Translations under genes and position numbers: made by a program
Part shown: positions 34,200 to 45,937 of the stretch, in pieces
Numbering within the stretch: position 1 is the stretch's first letter
Layout: the number at the start of each line of letters is the position of its first letter
From: Pyxicephalus adspersus
Taxonomy: Eukaryota > Chordata > Amphibia > Anura > Pyxicephalidae
Length of the DNA stretch: 64,000 nucleotides
Direction of reading: 5' to 3'
Assembly: GCF_032062135.1 (NCBI RefSeq)
Contig: NC_092868.1
Span: forward strand, 47,622,638-47,686,637
Notes under the pieces: model-generated
What the model was told of the DNA's origin: nothing
The model's database searches: none
Seen by the model: the letters and a program-made list of their open reading frames with translations, nothing else

Positions 34200-35490
34200 T
34201 ACGAGGCAGTGCTGAGAAGCTCCTGGCTTTGCCCAGAAAGAAGAGAGTCAGAGTTATGAAATAACACATTTATTCAACATATTCCCCCCTGAGACTGGTG
34301 CACTTGGTACAGCGTAGTTGCAGCTTTTCTAGAGCGTTCAAATAGAAGTCCTTCGGTTGGGCCGCAAACCAGCTCTCAGCAGCATCTTTGACGTCAGAAT
34401 TGTCCTCAAAACGTTGCCCCTTTAGGTGTTTCTTCAAATTCGGGAAAAGATAATAGGCCGAAGAGGCCAGGTCAGGAGAGTAGGGGGGACCAATTGGAAA
34501 CCAAGGGTGTTCAATTTGGCAGCCCCAACGTTGGGCGTGTGCCCAGGTGCATTGTTCTGCAAAAAAGGGATCCCTTTGGTCAACTTTCCACGGCGTTTCG
34601 TCTTAATTGCCTCCTTCAGCTGGTCCAGGAGGTTAGCATAATACTGTCCGATGATACTAGAGCCCTGAGGTAGGTAGTCCACCAACAGAATACCATCTTT
34701 GTCCCAGAAAACGGACGCCATGACTTTTTTGGCCAATTTCTGGGTTCGGAACTTCTTCAGCTGCGGGGACCTGCTGTGGCACCATTCCTTTGACTCTTCC
34801 TTGGTTTCAGGATCATAGATGTGGAGCCAGGTTTCATCCCCATTCACTAACCTAGCCAAAAAGCTGTGCAGCTTCAAAATGGGCCAAAACGGATTTGGAT
34901 GCTTCAACTCATTCCTTCTTCTGATCACTCTTCAAACATTTCGGCACCCACTTTGCTGAAAGCTTGCGCATGTCTATCATAGTAGTAATAACAAACCCAA
35001 CATGCTCCGGTGAGATGTCAAGTATCTGGGCTATCTTTTTTGTGGATATTTGCCGGTCCTCAATAACCAGCTCATGGACAGCATCACAGGTTAGGCAGCC
35101 AGGTCAGTTGAGGTTGGGGGGCCCCACTGCGGGGCTCATCTTCAATGGTGAAATGTCCAGTCTTGAAACAAGATATCTAGGTTTTGACAGTGCTGTAGGA
35201 AGGACACTTCTCCCCCAGTGTTTGTGACATCTCAGTGTGAATGTCCTTTGCTGACTTTCCCTGGAGAAACAAAAACTTCATGACGGCCCATAACTCCAAC
35301 GACGTGAAATTTACTTGTTCCTCCGCCATCACAGCTTCTCACTAAAAAAAAAAACAGTTTTAAGAATCGCAAAGACCTGATATTTGCACAGTTACATACT
35401 AAGATATTAGGCTGTCATATGCCCCCACACTCATTTTTCTATTTCATCTGGAAGGGGGCAAAGCCAGGAACTTCTCAGCACCCCCTTGTA
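34200..35490 (-). mobile_element. Full-length degenerate mariner transposon
   Basis: Terminal inverted repeats (left TACGAGGCAGTGCTGAGAAG; right, inverted, TACAAGGGGGTGCTGAGAAG) continue into ctcctggctttgccc / ttcctggctttgccc. They are bounded by TA at 34200-34201 and 35489-35490. At 1.29 kb the length is typical of a complete mariner. A broken transposase fills the interior. Confidence 0.9.
34270..35329 (-). pseudogene. Broken mariner transposase
   Basis: From ATG at 35329 the frame encodes the helix-turn-helix region (MAEEQVNFTSLELWAVMKFL, then GKSAKDIHTEMSQTLGEK, STVKTW and TIEDEPRSGAP). After stops near 35100 it resumes with the first catalytic Asp in NGDETWLHIYDPETK. The second site reads LQNNAPGHT, with Asn where catalytic Asp is expected. 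The PYSPDLA motif with the third Asp sits in a different frame, so there is a frameshift near 34490. The frame ends ALEKLQLRCTKCTSLRGEYV near 34270. This is a cut-and-paste DNA transposase of the mariner group and cannot be active as it stands. Confidence 0.88.
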
Positions 35491-36469
35491 GAACAATGCC
35501 TGCCCCACAATATGTCCAGGGCTTACCTGTCTCCGCACCTAGGACCTCCATGGAAAATGTCAGGATGGAGATAAGCAGGAGGTCAGTGAACAATTATTCA
35601 CTGATCTCCCCTGGGTAGTGTGAACTTTCAGCATTGAGCACTTCTAAGGTGTCAAACCCCAGCCAGTGTGGTCAGATAGTTTAGACATAGCCTGTGCTTG
35701 GATATCTTCAACACAGTGCAGAGGAGATAATGATCCCTAATAGACCATGAATGTATTTTTAATAAGAAGCTTTCACCTGCATTATGGTATTATATACGTG
35801 GCTTGTCAGACTCCTTCTGATATCAATGTTATTAAGTTTAAAAAAATATAAATATATGTTTACCAATTCCTAAGTTTGAAATTAATAATTGTTAGAAAGT
35901 GGAAAACTATGGAAGCGCCAAACTTATCAGAGGTAATATATGATCTTAATCTACAATGCACTTAGGAAAAAGTTGCAAGAGCACATAACAAATGCAAGAA
36001 ATTTAGTTTAGATTGGGGAACATAGTTGGCCCATTTTAAATCTTGATTATTTTTCTCCTTTTATCCATGTTGTATTTTTACTCTTTTGAGTATAACAGCC
36101 TGTCCACTTTCGGATGTTAATTCCAAGCGTTTATTTTGTGTATGGAAAATTTATTCTTTTAACAGTGTGTATACTGTACTTTTGTTATTTCTGTTTTTAT
36201 GGTGTTGTGTATAGTATGTGTTTATGTTAACTCACTTTCTTGTCCCTCTTATTCTTTACCCCCTTTCCTATGTCCATGTCGCCTGACAAGGCTTATTGTA
36301 ATTTCTATTCCCGTAAGAAATGTATGGATATGATGGCAATAATATCTATATTTGTATTTGTATCAGTGAATATCCTTTAATAAAAATCTATTGTTTAAAA
36401 AAATGTTTACCAGTTTAATTAATACTAAGACCATCACATAAGACTCACAATTATCCTGGAAACAATTAA

Positions 36470-36522
36470 GTCTCTGAATCCCCTGAAGAAGCCTTAGAGC
36501 GAAACGCGTCGGGACATGAGAC
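36470..36522 (+). ncRNA. Hammerhead-ribozyme-like motif, copy B (best stem I)
   Basis: CTGAAGA is at 36483-36489, a short hairpin (gccttagagc) at 36491-36500, and GAAACGCGTC at 36501-36510. Stem I can form in two parts: TCCC (36479-36482) with GGGA (36511-36514), and GTCTC (36470-36474) with GAGAC (36518-36522). The palindrome ACGCGT would give stem III, weak alone but self-complementary in a dimer. An extra A precedes the hairpin. Confidence 0.5.
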
Positions 36523-37347
36523 AAGATATATGAATATTAAAATTGATCATATGTGAAATATATACTTTGATCTGTGAGTTACCCTGTTATCATAGGAACA
36601 CTACGTCTAGCTAAGGATCTTATCAAGGTCCTTTCCTATAATTATATTAAACAATCTTTTATTATTATTGTCAAAAAAGCCATCTTTGGTCTTCTCTCTT
36701 ACTCTATTACCAATTTAATAAAGTAAACAACATAAAGGTTCCCTCTACACCAACCTACATGCACAGATAAATGCAAGAGTACATACTGTATACACACAAT
36801 GATTGTGCCACAAACAGCGGCGGACATGGCCAACAGTGAGCCTCTGTGTAGAACTGACATGAGACCCCTGTGGCCCTATGTCCTCTTCTGTATCCCTGTA
36901 CATGTTTAATACTTCTGGGGTCATTACGGGTAAATGATGACTGCAAAGACTTTCAAAGCATCACTCCTGAACAAATTTGGGTTTTTTTTACCATTTCACA
37001 GGTGCAGACAGTTTTGAGGCTTGACTTATTGAATATGTGTTCATCACATTACATTTTACCAAATTTGTGGTTTATATTGCATTGTGTGCACCAAAAGTAT
37101 ATGACAATATAGGCTTGTATCACAAATATCATGAAATATAAAAAAATTCTAACTACCATACCAGCATTTTGTTCTACATGGTCTCTGTTTTCAGGTAAAA
37201 TAATATATTTTGGGGGTACTAAGTCATTATCAGTTCCAAAATATTTTTGTAGCACTCTCTTTTATCCCTATAAGATCCCTAAATATCCAACTACAGCTGC
37301 TATGCCTATTGCTGCATGCCAAAAATATAAAACACAATGCTCTATAG

Positions 37348-37521
37348 GCTCTATTTATAAAACAGGGAATTCCCCCAAATATTCCCTGGTGGGACTCTTC
37401 CAGATCCATGTGTTTTAATAGCAGTGGGAATCAATGACTGCTATTAAAACACATGGATCTGGAAGAGTCCCACCAGGGAATGTTTGGGGGAATGTCCGAT
37501 TGCCTGTTTTATAAATAGAGC
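37348..37521. mobile_element. Snap-back MITE with a 45-bp perfect inverted repeat
   Basis: The outer ends gctctatttataaaacagg and cctgttttataaatagagc are inverted. The inner arms 37381-37425 and 37437-37481 are exactly complementary over 45 bp, with an 11-bp loop. It has no coding capacity. Any transcript across it would fold into a long hairpin. Confidence 0.85.
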
Positions 37522-37795
37522 TTAAAAGTTCACCCTTCTGCTTAAAATGCCTATACCTTATACATTACTCAGACTCAGATGTTGGAATTGATACAATCTG
37601 CACTTTATTTTACTTTAGATGTATTTTGTAAAAATATAAAAGAATACCATGTACAGATTGTATTTTTATACGTATTGACAATAAATAAGCCACAGGAAGT
37701 ATTAGTGCATACAAGAGTAAACTAACAAAGCACAATATTTTCTTTTCATGTCAAAATGCAATACATAAAACATATTTATATATTGCTTTGTTTTT

Positions 37796-37796
<1 letters not shown>

Positions 37797-37823
<27 letters not shown>
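37797..37823. repeat. (TA)n microsatellite
   Basis: About 27 bp of alternating TA in AT-rich DNA. Confidence 0.95.
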
Positions 37824-37827
<4 letters not shown>

Positions 37828-38558
37828 GTTATTTGGTGGAAAAAAAAATAATGAGACCTAGATGAGGTCTACTAAAAAATTTCACCAAGGATTCTCCAAA
37901 CTTGTACCTAAAGTTCACACATTTTTCTCACTTTTTTCAGTTACAAAATATATAAATCTTTGGAAAAAGTTGATTCACAAGTTGTCAAATTAAATCCAAC
38001 ACATAAAAAGTTGTCTGAATCTTCAGTAAAATGATTGGTAAATAAACCTCTAAATTCAAAAACGGTGTCCACTACAGAGAGGTGTCAGTAGTGGTGGTAG
38101 GAAATTGATAACATTTTTGAAGCAAGCATAGACCTATATTCAAACAAACAAAAAGAAAATAAATAAATAAAAATATTTGTAGAATTGATGGACCATTTTT
38201 CTGCTTTTTACTCTTCTGTTGATTTTTGTTTTTTTTTTTACTCTTTTATGCTTTTAGGTATTTCATGCATTTGCATATTATAGTAAGAGTTCCAGAGGAC
38301 CGGTAGAAACTCAATTACAGTTTAATAGATGAAAGAATCATAGAAAAGGGTGGAAAACACACTCAAAATATTTATTTTTTTAGTGAACACTTTAGTTTTA
38401 CTTTTAGGTTGTGATTTTATATACTTTTTATGTGATTTTTATATAATATTATATTATATTAATATAATACTATACATAAAGAAATATATACTATATTTTT
38501 ACAAAATATGTAAGCATAGGTAAAATAAATATTAGAGTAAATAATAAAAGTATAAAGC

Positions 38559-38700
38559 TCTTCGGGGCGGGGTCCTCCTCTTGTGTCACCGATTTGTTTG
38601 TCATTTGCAACCCCTATTTAATGTACAGGGCTGCGTAATATGTTGGCGCTATATAAATCCTGTTTATTATTATTATTATTGTTATTAATAATAATATTAA
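38559..38700 (-). repeat. L2-like SINE tail with (ATT)n
   Basis: It carries gcaacccctatttaatgtac, gcgtaatatgttggcgctat and ataaatcctgtttatta(tt)n, the reverse orientation of 30545-30750. A shorter tail piece with (ATT)n follows at 38790-38860. Confidence 0.78.
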
Positions 38701-38804
38701 TAATACATAATAATAATTATTTCATATCTATATTGAATTTGCACTCAGGGCACTCATTCATAAAGGGCTTCTGAAAAGTTTGGAGTATAAATCCTGTTTA
38801 TTAA

Positions 38805-38835
<31 letters not shown>

Positions 38836-39053
38836 AATAATAATAATAATAATAATAGTAATATTAATACTCAGTGCAATAAACAAATGTTGCATCTAAC
38901 TTTCTATATAAAATGTTTCACTAAATGGTGTCAAACAGAAAGTTGTAAAATACTAAATAAGAATACTATATTTATCAATCCAAGGCTTTGTAAAATGTTT
39001 TGATAGTAATAAGGGTATGGATTAACATTCTCCCTTCCATTTGTGTGTTAATT

Positions 39054-39355
39054 CCCCCATCTCCTAGATTGTAAACTCTTCAGGGCAGGGTCCTCTCTTC
39101 CTCCTGTGTCACTGTCTGTATCTGTCTGTCATCTGCAACCCCTATTTAATGTACAGCGCTGCGTAATATGTTGGCGTTAAATAAATCCTGTTTATTATTA
39201 ATAATAATATTAATAATAATAATGTACAGCGCTGTGTAATATGTGGGTGTTAAATAAATCCTGTTTATTATTATTAATAATAATAATAATAATAATAATA
39301 ATGTACAGCGCTGCGTAATATGTTGCGTAATATATAAATCCTGTTTATTATAATA
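39054..39355 (-). repeat. L2-like SINE with three tandem tail units
   Basis: The copy runs from cccccatctcctagattgta to a tail unit (gtacagcgctgcgtaatatg, then ataaatcctgtttatta). The tail unit repeats at about 39222 and 39302, each time separated by (ATA/ATT)n. Confidence 0.78.
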
Positions 39356-40333
39356 ATAATTTCTTTCATAACTTTATTGAATTTGCAGTCTATAAAGGAC
39401 TTCTGAAAACTTTGGAGTTTCCATTGATTTCCACAATTTTTTTTTATTATTTTTTTTTTTGTTATGTGATTATTTTGAATCTGTGTTTTTGTTACTGTAT
39501 CATTCAGGAACAAGGCGAGGGTTTCCACAATTCTTTGCACTCAGTGCTTGGTCCCAGCAAATAAACAATAAGTCTCCTAGCGACCTGTGGACTACAGACC
39601 AATCCCAGCTTCACCCTGACATTCCGCATTGTAAAGAATGAGAGAAGCTCATTGTGGAGGTGACAAGCCGCTCACACATGGTCATTACTCTGCACATACT
39701 GGCCCTGCCAGAGCCCCATTCACACCCTCATCTACAGCTATGATTGTCTCTGCTGTGCTGTACAGTCTCTGCTAAACACATTGCATGTCACCAAAAGGTG
39801 AGGACAACCAATGACGTCTTATTCCTTTCACTTGGATAGCTTAATTATTCTCTTCTTTATTTTTTTTACTTTTATTTAAAGTTAAGTAGTGACGATTTTC
39901 TTGTTGCAATCGCCTTATTTTTTGTTTTACACAAACTTATACTAAGCAAGCAAACTTGCGATTTTCTCTAAATGTGATTTTCAATCAATAGATAACAAAA
40001 TAAGAATAGATTTTAAAAAGAATAATTTGATCTTTGTGATTGGCTGCAAGTATTTGATGTACCGTCCACTTGTTTGATTGTATTGTATTTATTTTTATCA
40101 ATCTAATTCAAATATTGCCGGTAACTCAAATATGGTTTAAATTTTAATATGACGATTAGCCAAACAAAAAACAAACACTTAGCCTGATGAATTTTGGATA
40201 GACATTCTGCCCAAATATCAATTGTAAATCCAGTGTTTTCGTCTGATCAATGTGTGGTTTCTTTTCGAAGTATTCTGCTTTAAATGGTAGCAGATATTTT
40301 TAAAAATTCATTTTGATGTGTTCATGGTGTATA

Positions 40334-40790
40334 TCAGGGGTGGGCAAACTTTTTGGGCCTATTGTATTAAAGCTCTCCAAGGCTGGAGAAGATACACTTT
40401 CATCAGTGAACCTGGTGACCCAGAAAACCTGGACTTGATCAGGTCCAGGACTACACTACGTCTTTTAAGAAATCCTTTCCAGGTTTGCTGGATCGCCCAG
40501 CTTTACTGATGAAAGTGTATACTCTCCAGTCTTTGAGAGCTTTAATAAATCAGGGCCCCAAAATGAGTTTAAAAATTTGACAGGCTGGTATCGGATGGAG
40601 GAAGAGTGTTTGTATGAAGTGATATAAATTACATGTATACATTACATAAAATAAGACATTTATTTTAGCAGGAGCAGTGTTGTTGGTTACCCTTTTTTGC
40701 CAGTCGTCAGGACAGACCGGAATAAAAAGCCCAAATGGGCCATATATATGGCCTGGGGCCCATGGTTTGCCAATGCCTCTTATATATTGA
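40334..40790. mobile_element. hAT-like element with a palindromic MITE inserted
   Basis: The left piece caggggtgggcaaacttttt and the right piece cccatggtttgccaatgcct are inverted hAT-type ends around 40334 and 40785. The palindromic element at 40358-40556 (gtattaaagctctccaaggc ... gctttaataaatcagggcc) sits inside it. Confidence 0.6.
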
Positions 40791-42658
40791 AGTTTATCCA
40801 TCCTTATGTAGTGACTGCATGCTTTTGTTTCCTTTATTTTCACCCTGTGATCATGCCAGTAAAACACATTCTGTACTATGATGTCAGTGCTCAATTACTG
40901 GATTGTATCTACTAATTTAAAGTACAAAGAATAATACATAGGGGGAGGGGTTGAGTGGTTTACACAATGACTAGTTAGGTGCATTGGACCTTTGAAGGAT
41001 CAGGATTAACAGGTATATTTCTGTGCTTGCAGAAAATGTGCTTAGTTTGAGAAAGAGGAACTAAGGATCATTTCAGACCCACAGTGAGCTGCAACATTCA
41101 GACACAGGCTCAACCATGGTCCACCCTATCCAATTCATGGGAATGGGAGACCATTTTTTGCACATGTTTGTGCCCTACTGCAACAAATTGCAGGATAGTT
41201 CCCAAAACTGACAAGTCATTTTTGGACATGTGGTAGCTGTTTAAAGAAGTGGGCACCAGCAAATCTGGCTACCTTCAGCATGGTTTGCCACTCCTGGACA
41301 TGCAGCACCAGTTTGCTCTGCGTTTGGGAACTGCCAACCATGCAATCTCACACTGCAGGTAGGAAAGGATGCTAATACACCTAAGGAATAGTAAACTGCT
41401 TTATATTACATTGTTGTTCTTGTGTTTGAATATGCTTTTACTGAGTTTGGGTTCTTTGATGTTCCCTGAACTTGGTGTTGATTGAATGGGAGGCAAATTT
41501 TACACATATATTGGGGAGTCAGGCACTGCCATGAGGGTCATATACCAATGCAAAAACATGTTTGAAAAAAAACAATGGTTTTAAGAATGAAAAAGGGTAG
41601 CGGCAAGCATGCAGCCCCACCTTACTATGCCATACCAGGTTCCATGGTTTACCATTAGGGGTCCTAAAATTGAGGGACAGGATTGCTTACACACATCTTC
41701 TTCTTCCAAAAAAGGCCTTGTAGTTAGGGGTAGAAGTGAGGATCTTATTGTAAAATCTAAAACCCCTTATTAATTAATAAGGACATTCAGATTTCTGTCC
41801 TTATCCAGGAGAATAAATACTAAAGTAGATTATCACCCCTTATTTATTTATAGTTGACAATAAAAAATTAAAGTACAAAAACCATAACAAAAAAACTTTT
41901 ACTGGAATAAAACCACAACACATATCTTAAAAAAAAAGTTATTTATATCTCTATAAGTAATCTATGGCCAATGTTCAGTGATGTAAATTAATGTATGTTA
42001 ATAATGACAAATAATGACAATGAGCGCCCAACGACAATAATTACCCAATGCTCCCCCCTGCTAAATGCCAAATCCATATCACTGCAGTAGGAGGGTGATG
42101 AATTCCTGGTTGACATCTCTGACTATATTTGGCCAGTTAGGTTCCCCAGGATCTAAAATATTTTTTTGTATTATATTTTTGGCCATTGTTACCTGCTAAC
42201 ATAGTTCAGAGGCCATGACAAATGTCAACACAAATTCATCCAAGTCCTATCAAACAAGTTTTGGTAGATCTGATGCTCGACAAACATGTGGGATTCACCA
42301 AAAACTTATGGTAGGCTTCAACCTAAACCTCATCCCTAACTTTAAACATTGACATAATGTAATATATATCCTGAGGATGCTATTGGTGAGATTTCTGCAT
42401 GGGTCTGCGCACCAGCTGGGAGATAAAAATGGAGGTTGGGGCAACCTCTGTCTTCTCTTATATCATACACACACCAACGGTGGTATATTCTTCCCATAAT
42501 TCCTGGCACATTTCAATTTTGAATATTATCACCCATCTTTAGTTTCTCACCCTGCTACATTTTCCAAAAAAAAGAAACGTCAACAGGAAGGGTAGGATCT
42601 AGGAACTCATAGAATTCTCCCCGAGAGGTATAAGAAACACTCATGCAATGTACTCATG

Positions 42659-43415
42659 CGTATTTTTCGGCGTATAAGACGCTCCGGCATATAAGACGCA
42701 CCCAATTTTAAAGGAGGAAAATCTAGAAAAAAAAGATTCTGAAAGATTATTCCCCTTCTGATCACCCNNNNNNNNNNNNNNNNNNNNNNNNNNNNNNNNN
42801 NNNNNNNNNNNNNNNNNNNNNNNNNNNNNNNNNNNNNNNNNNNNNNNNNNNNNNNNNNNNNNNNNNNNNNNNNNNNNNNNNNNNNNNNNNNNNNNNNNNN
42901 NNNNNNNNNNNNNNNNNNNNNNNNNNNNNNNNNNNNNNNNNNNNNNNNNNNNNNNNNNNNNNNNNNNNNNNNNNNNNNNNNNNNNNNNNNNNNNNNNNNN
43001 NNNNNNNNNNNNNNNNNNNNNNNNNNNNNNNNNNNNNNNNNNNNNNNNNNNNNNNNNNNNNNNNNNNNNNNNNNNNNNNNNNNNNNNNNNNNNNNNNNNN
43101 NNNNNNNNNNNNNNNNNNNNNNNNNNNNNNNNNNNNNNNNNNNNNNNNNNNNNNNNNNNNNNNNNNNNNNNNNNNNNNNNNNNNNNNNNNNNNNNNNNNN
43201 NNNNNNNNNNNNNNNNNNNNNNNNNNNNNNNNNNNNNGGAAGGCGGAGACACGTGCTGCAGCCAGGAGGAGAGGAGAGAAGACGAGAAGCACGCAGGATC
43301 GCGGGATCGCGGTATCGGGTAAGTATGTTACCAGTTTTAATTATTTTTAAAACTTGCATTCGCCGTATAGGACGCACCCACTTTTCCTCCCCAGTTTTGG
43401 GGAAGAAAAATACGG
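42659..43415. mobile_element. CGTATTTTTCGGCGTATAAGACGC-type DNA element, interrupted by a gap
   Basis: The left end gtatttttcggcgtataag and the right end cgccgtataggacgcaccc ... gaaaaatacgg are inverted relative to one another. The middle 470 bp are N. The family is common in vertebrates but I do not assign a superfamily. Confidence 0.6.
42768..43237. other. Assembly gap (470 N)
   Basis: This is a run of N. Open frames crossing it are artefacts. Confidence 0.99.
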
Positions 43416-43675
43416 TAAGTCTCTAGGGTCATTGATGGGTGGAACATGTAGTAACCAAAACATGGTTCCTTATATTTTTTGTAAATTGCTCATTGTCCAA
43501 ACATTTTTTGAAGTTTTGACTTTAATGGTTGTCCAATGTGGTTTAGACATAGAGCTGGTTGACAAAACTGATGGTCCAACCTGTAGATATGGCCAAAAAT
43601 TGTCCAGCACATCTGTTGGATATCTGATATATAAACACCTGAACTGTACTGAGGATGTAAAATGATGGTCAAATT

Positions 43676-43845
43676 ATTACACGCCGACATATTACACAGC
43701 ACTGTGCAAAGTCCATAGTCATGTCACTAGCTGTCCCACAAAGGAGCTCACAATCTAATGTCCCTACCATAGTCATACGTCTTTAATACAGTCTAAGGTC
43801 AACTTTGGGGAAGCCAAAAACCCTCAATGCATGTTTTTGGAATAC
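43676..43845 (-). repeat. Truncated SINE (tail and body only)
   Basis: It matches the tail and middle of the reverse SINE at 32350-32660 (cacagcactgtgcaaagtcc, ggagctcacaatctaatgtc) and stops at tgcatgtttttgg, before the tRNA-like head. Confidence 0.75.
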
Positions 43846-44339
43846 AATGCCAAGATGGCCCCTGTGAAATTGCATCCTTCCCCTAAATCTTCAGAATCCC
43901 ATTGGATATCCGTTAACCTCCAATGATTGAGATGGCACAAACTTAGCCCAGTTATTGGGAAATCAGCTGCAGAGCAGCATCTTACACCGGATTCGTGTTT
44001 CCAGTTAGATTGTATCTAGAGTCACTAAATTGTGCTTTCAGCATGCACACATTTTCCCTGCTTGTTGTAATATTTGCTACACGGTAGATTTTACATGTGA
44101 TCCTTCCCTGTTTACATGGTGACTGGTTTTTTCTTGGTGATTGGTAAACTTTACCATGTTACTGTAATTTTAGATTTGTTTTATTCTAAAGGAGATCATC
44201 AGAAATAAGAAAAAAAATTATGTAAAAAACAGTGTAAACATCATAATTATGTTACAAGTACAAAAAAAATACTTCAATAGGATTGCAATGAAAGCTGGGC
44301 AATATGGATACTTACAGGACAGCTGTACTACTCATACCT

Positions 44340-44530
44340 GAGGATATATGGGATCTTTTTGGCTATCTGTAAGGGTGATATTCTTCCCCATGGCCAGCAA
44401 TATAAGAGGCATACTGACCCCCCACACTATTGTACTGTGAGCTCTGGATATAGTAATTACAGCAGGGGTTCCCTGAAGACCTGAAAGTTATTTTTAAGGG
44501 GTCGCCTATGTTAAAAAGGTCTTGAAAGGT
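44340..44530 (-). mobile_element. hAT-like MITE fragment (TTCTCAACC family)
   Basis: It contains tttggctatctgtaagggtg, ttgtactgtgagctctggat, cagcaggggttccctgaaga and ttaaaaaggtcttgaaaggt, a family copy in reverse orientation without its outer right end. Confidence 0.7.
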
Positions 44531-45914
44531 TGGTCGGAAAAATATGAATCACCTTTGTGTGCATCAAATGATTCATTACAATAGGAGCCATTTGCGTGTG
44601 AAAAATTTGCCAAAATGTCCTGCTTTTTGACATTTTGGAAAAGCAAAAATTCACTCATCTCCTAAAGATATCAGTGGATCCAGAACAGATAAAGTTAAAT
44701 CTCCAAAAAGTTGAGGTTGAGCTTGTCTTGCAAAGTTTTCCTTTTGGTCTTTAAATGTCATAGGTTGTTTCACGGACCAAAAAAGGGATTTTGCAAGGAA
44801 GGAAGGAAAGAATCCAGACTTGGCTTTTACAGCAAAGGTTGAAACTTTCAGATAAAAAGCTGCTTATATATCAGGTCTACAGGTTTGACACAAAGGTTCA
44901 GCTTCTGTATTTTATCAATCTAAAATAGGAGATGATCCAAATGCTGAAAGTCTGTGTATCCAAATGAATATGCCCCTACAAGGTGTCCACAATGAAAGGG
45001 GACAAGGACATTCACTCCATGTGGTATATAACTCTATGATGGTCGATCTAATGTGACCTGCTGGATTAAAAAAAATATATATGTAGGAAAAGTTGTGTAA
45101 AACTTGTGCCTAATTCTGTGTATAATTTTTGCTTGAAGGAACAAAATCTGAACACATTGGATTTCCAGATCTGCATGGATATTCCATAGATGGTTTTACA
45201 CAAACTTGGCAGCAAGCTATATTTGATGAATTTTGCCAAGCGTTCCTGTTTATGCTGGAAAATGATCATGCAAAGGATCCAATGGTGTCCGCAAGCCCGG
45301 CAGTGATCTGATACCTCTGTTTATGCCTCTGGATTTACCAATCACATTGCAAAGTTTGTTTTGCAGAGCCGGATAAACACACAGCATTAGCTCCGATTAA
45401 TGTTATGGAGACGTTCAAAGTCAACAGCTTAGCGGTTGCTAGTAACTAGGTGGTTGACATAGAGTGTAATTCAATCAAAGCACAACTGATAGGTTTAGTG
45501 TTGCCAGTCTTGACTGAGAATAGAAGTTGCTTCTTTATGTATTTGTCCTGCTTATCTTATGACCTGTAAGTCAGGGCTGGAAGAATGGGAGTGCTAATGA
45601 AACTGTACTTCCTGGCCAGATTGGGCATTGCTTGTTATTTTTATTTAAAGCTGAACTCCAGCTATACATTAAGTTTTGCATAGTTGTACAGTTGTCCAAA
45701 CTTTTTGCAAAAAGGGCCAGATTTGGTGAGCTGAAAAGGGGGTCCTTATCCAGGGTGACGTTAGGGATTCCCTGTGCACGGAATCTGGTGTCAGTGCAGG
45801 ATACGTGCAGAGCACGTTCTTGAAATCAGAGTGCTAGTGGTACGTGCAGGTCCCGCACAGCACACACTCACTATAATGACGTAGGGGATTCGGTCCTGAT
45901 GTTTAGGCCTGCCG

Positions 45915-45937
45915 NNNNNNNNNNNNNNNNNNNNNNN
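45915..45937. other. Assembly gap (23 N)
   Basis: This is a short run of N in intergenic DNA. Confidence 0.99.

Noticed and set aside
42607..43377. Frame of 256 codons through the N run at 42768-43237
   Set aside because: Artefact of the gap inside a DNA element.
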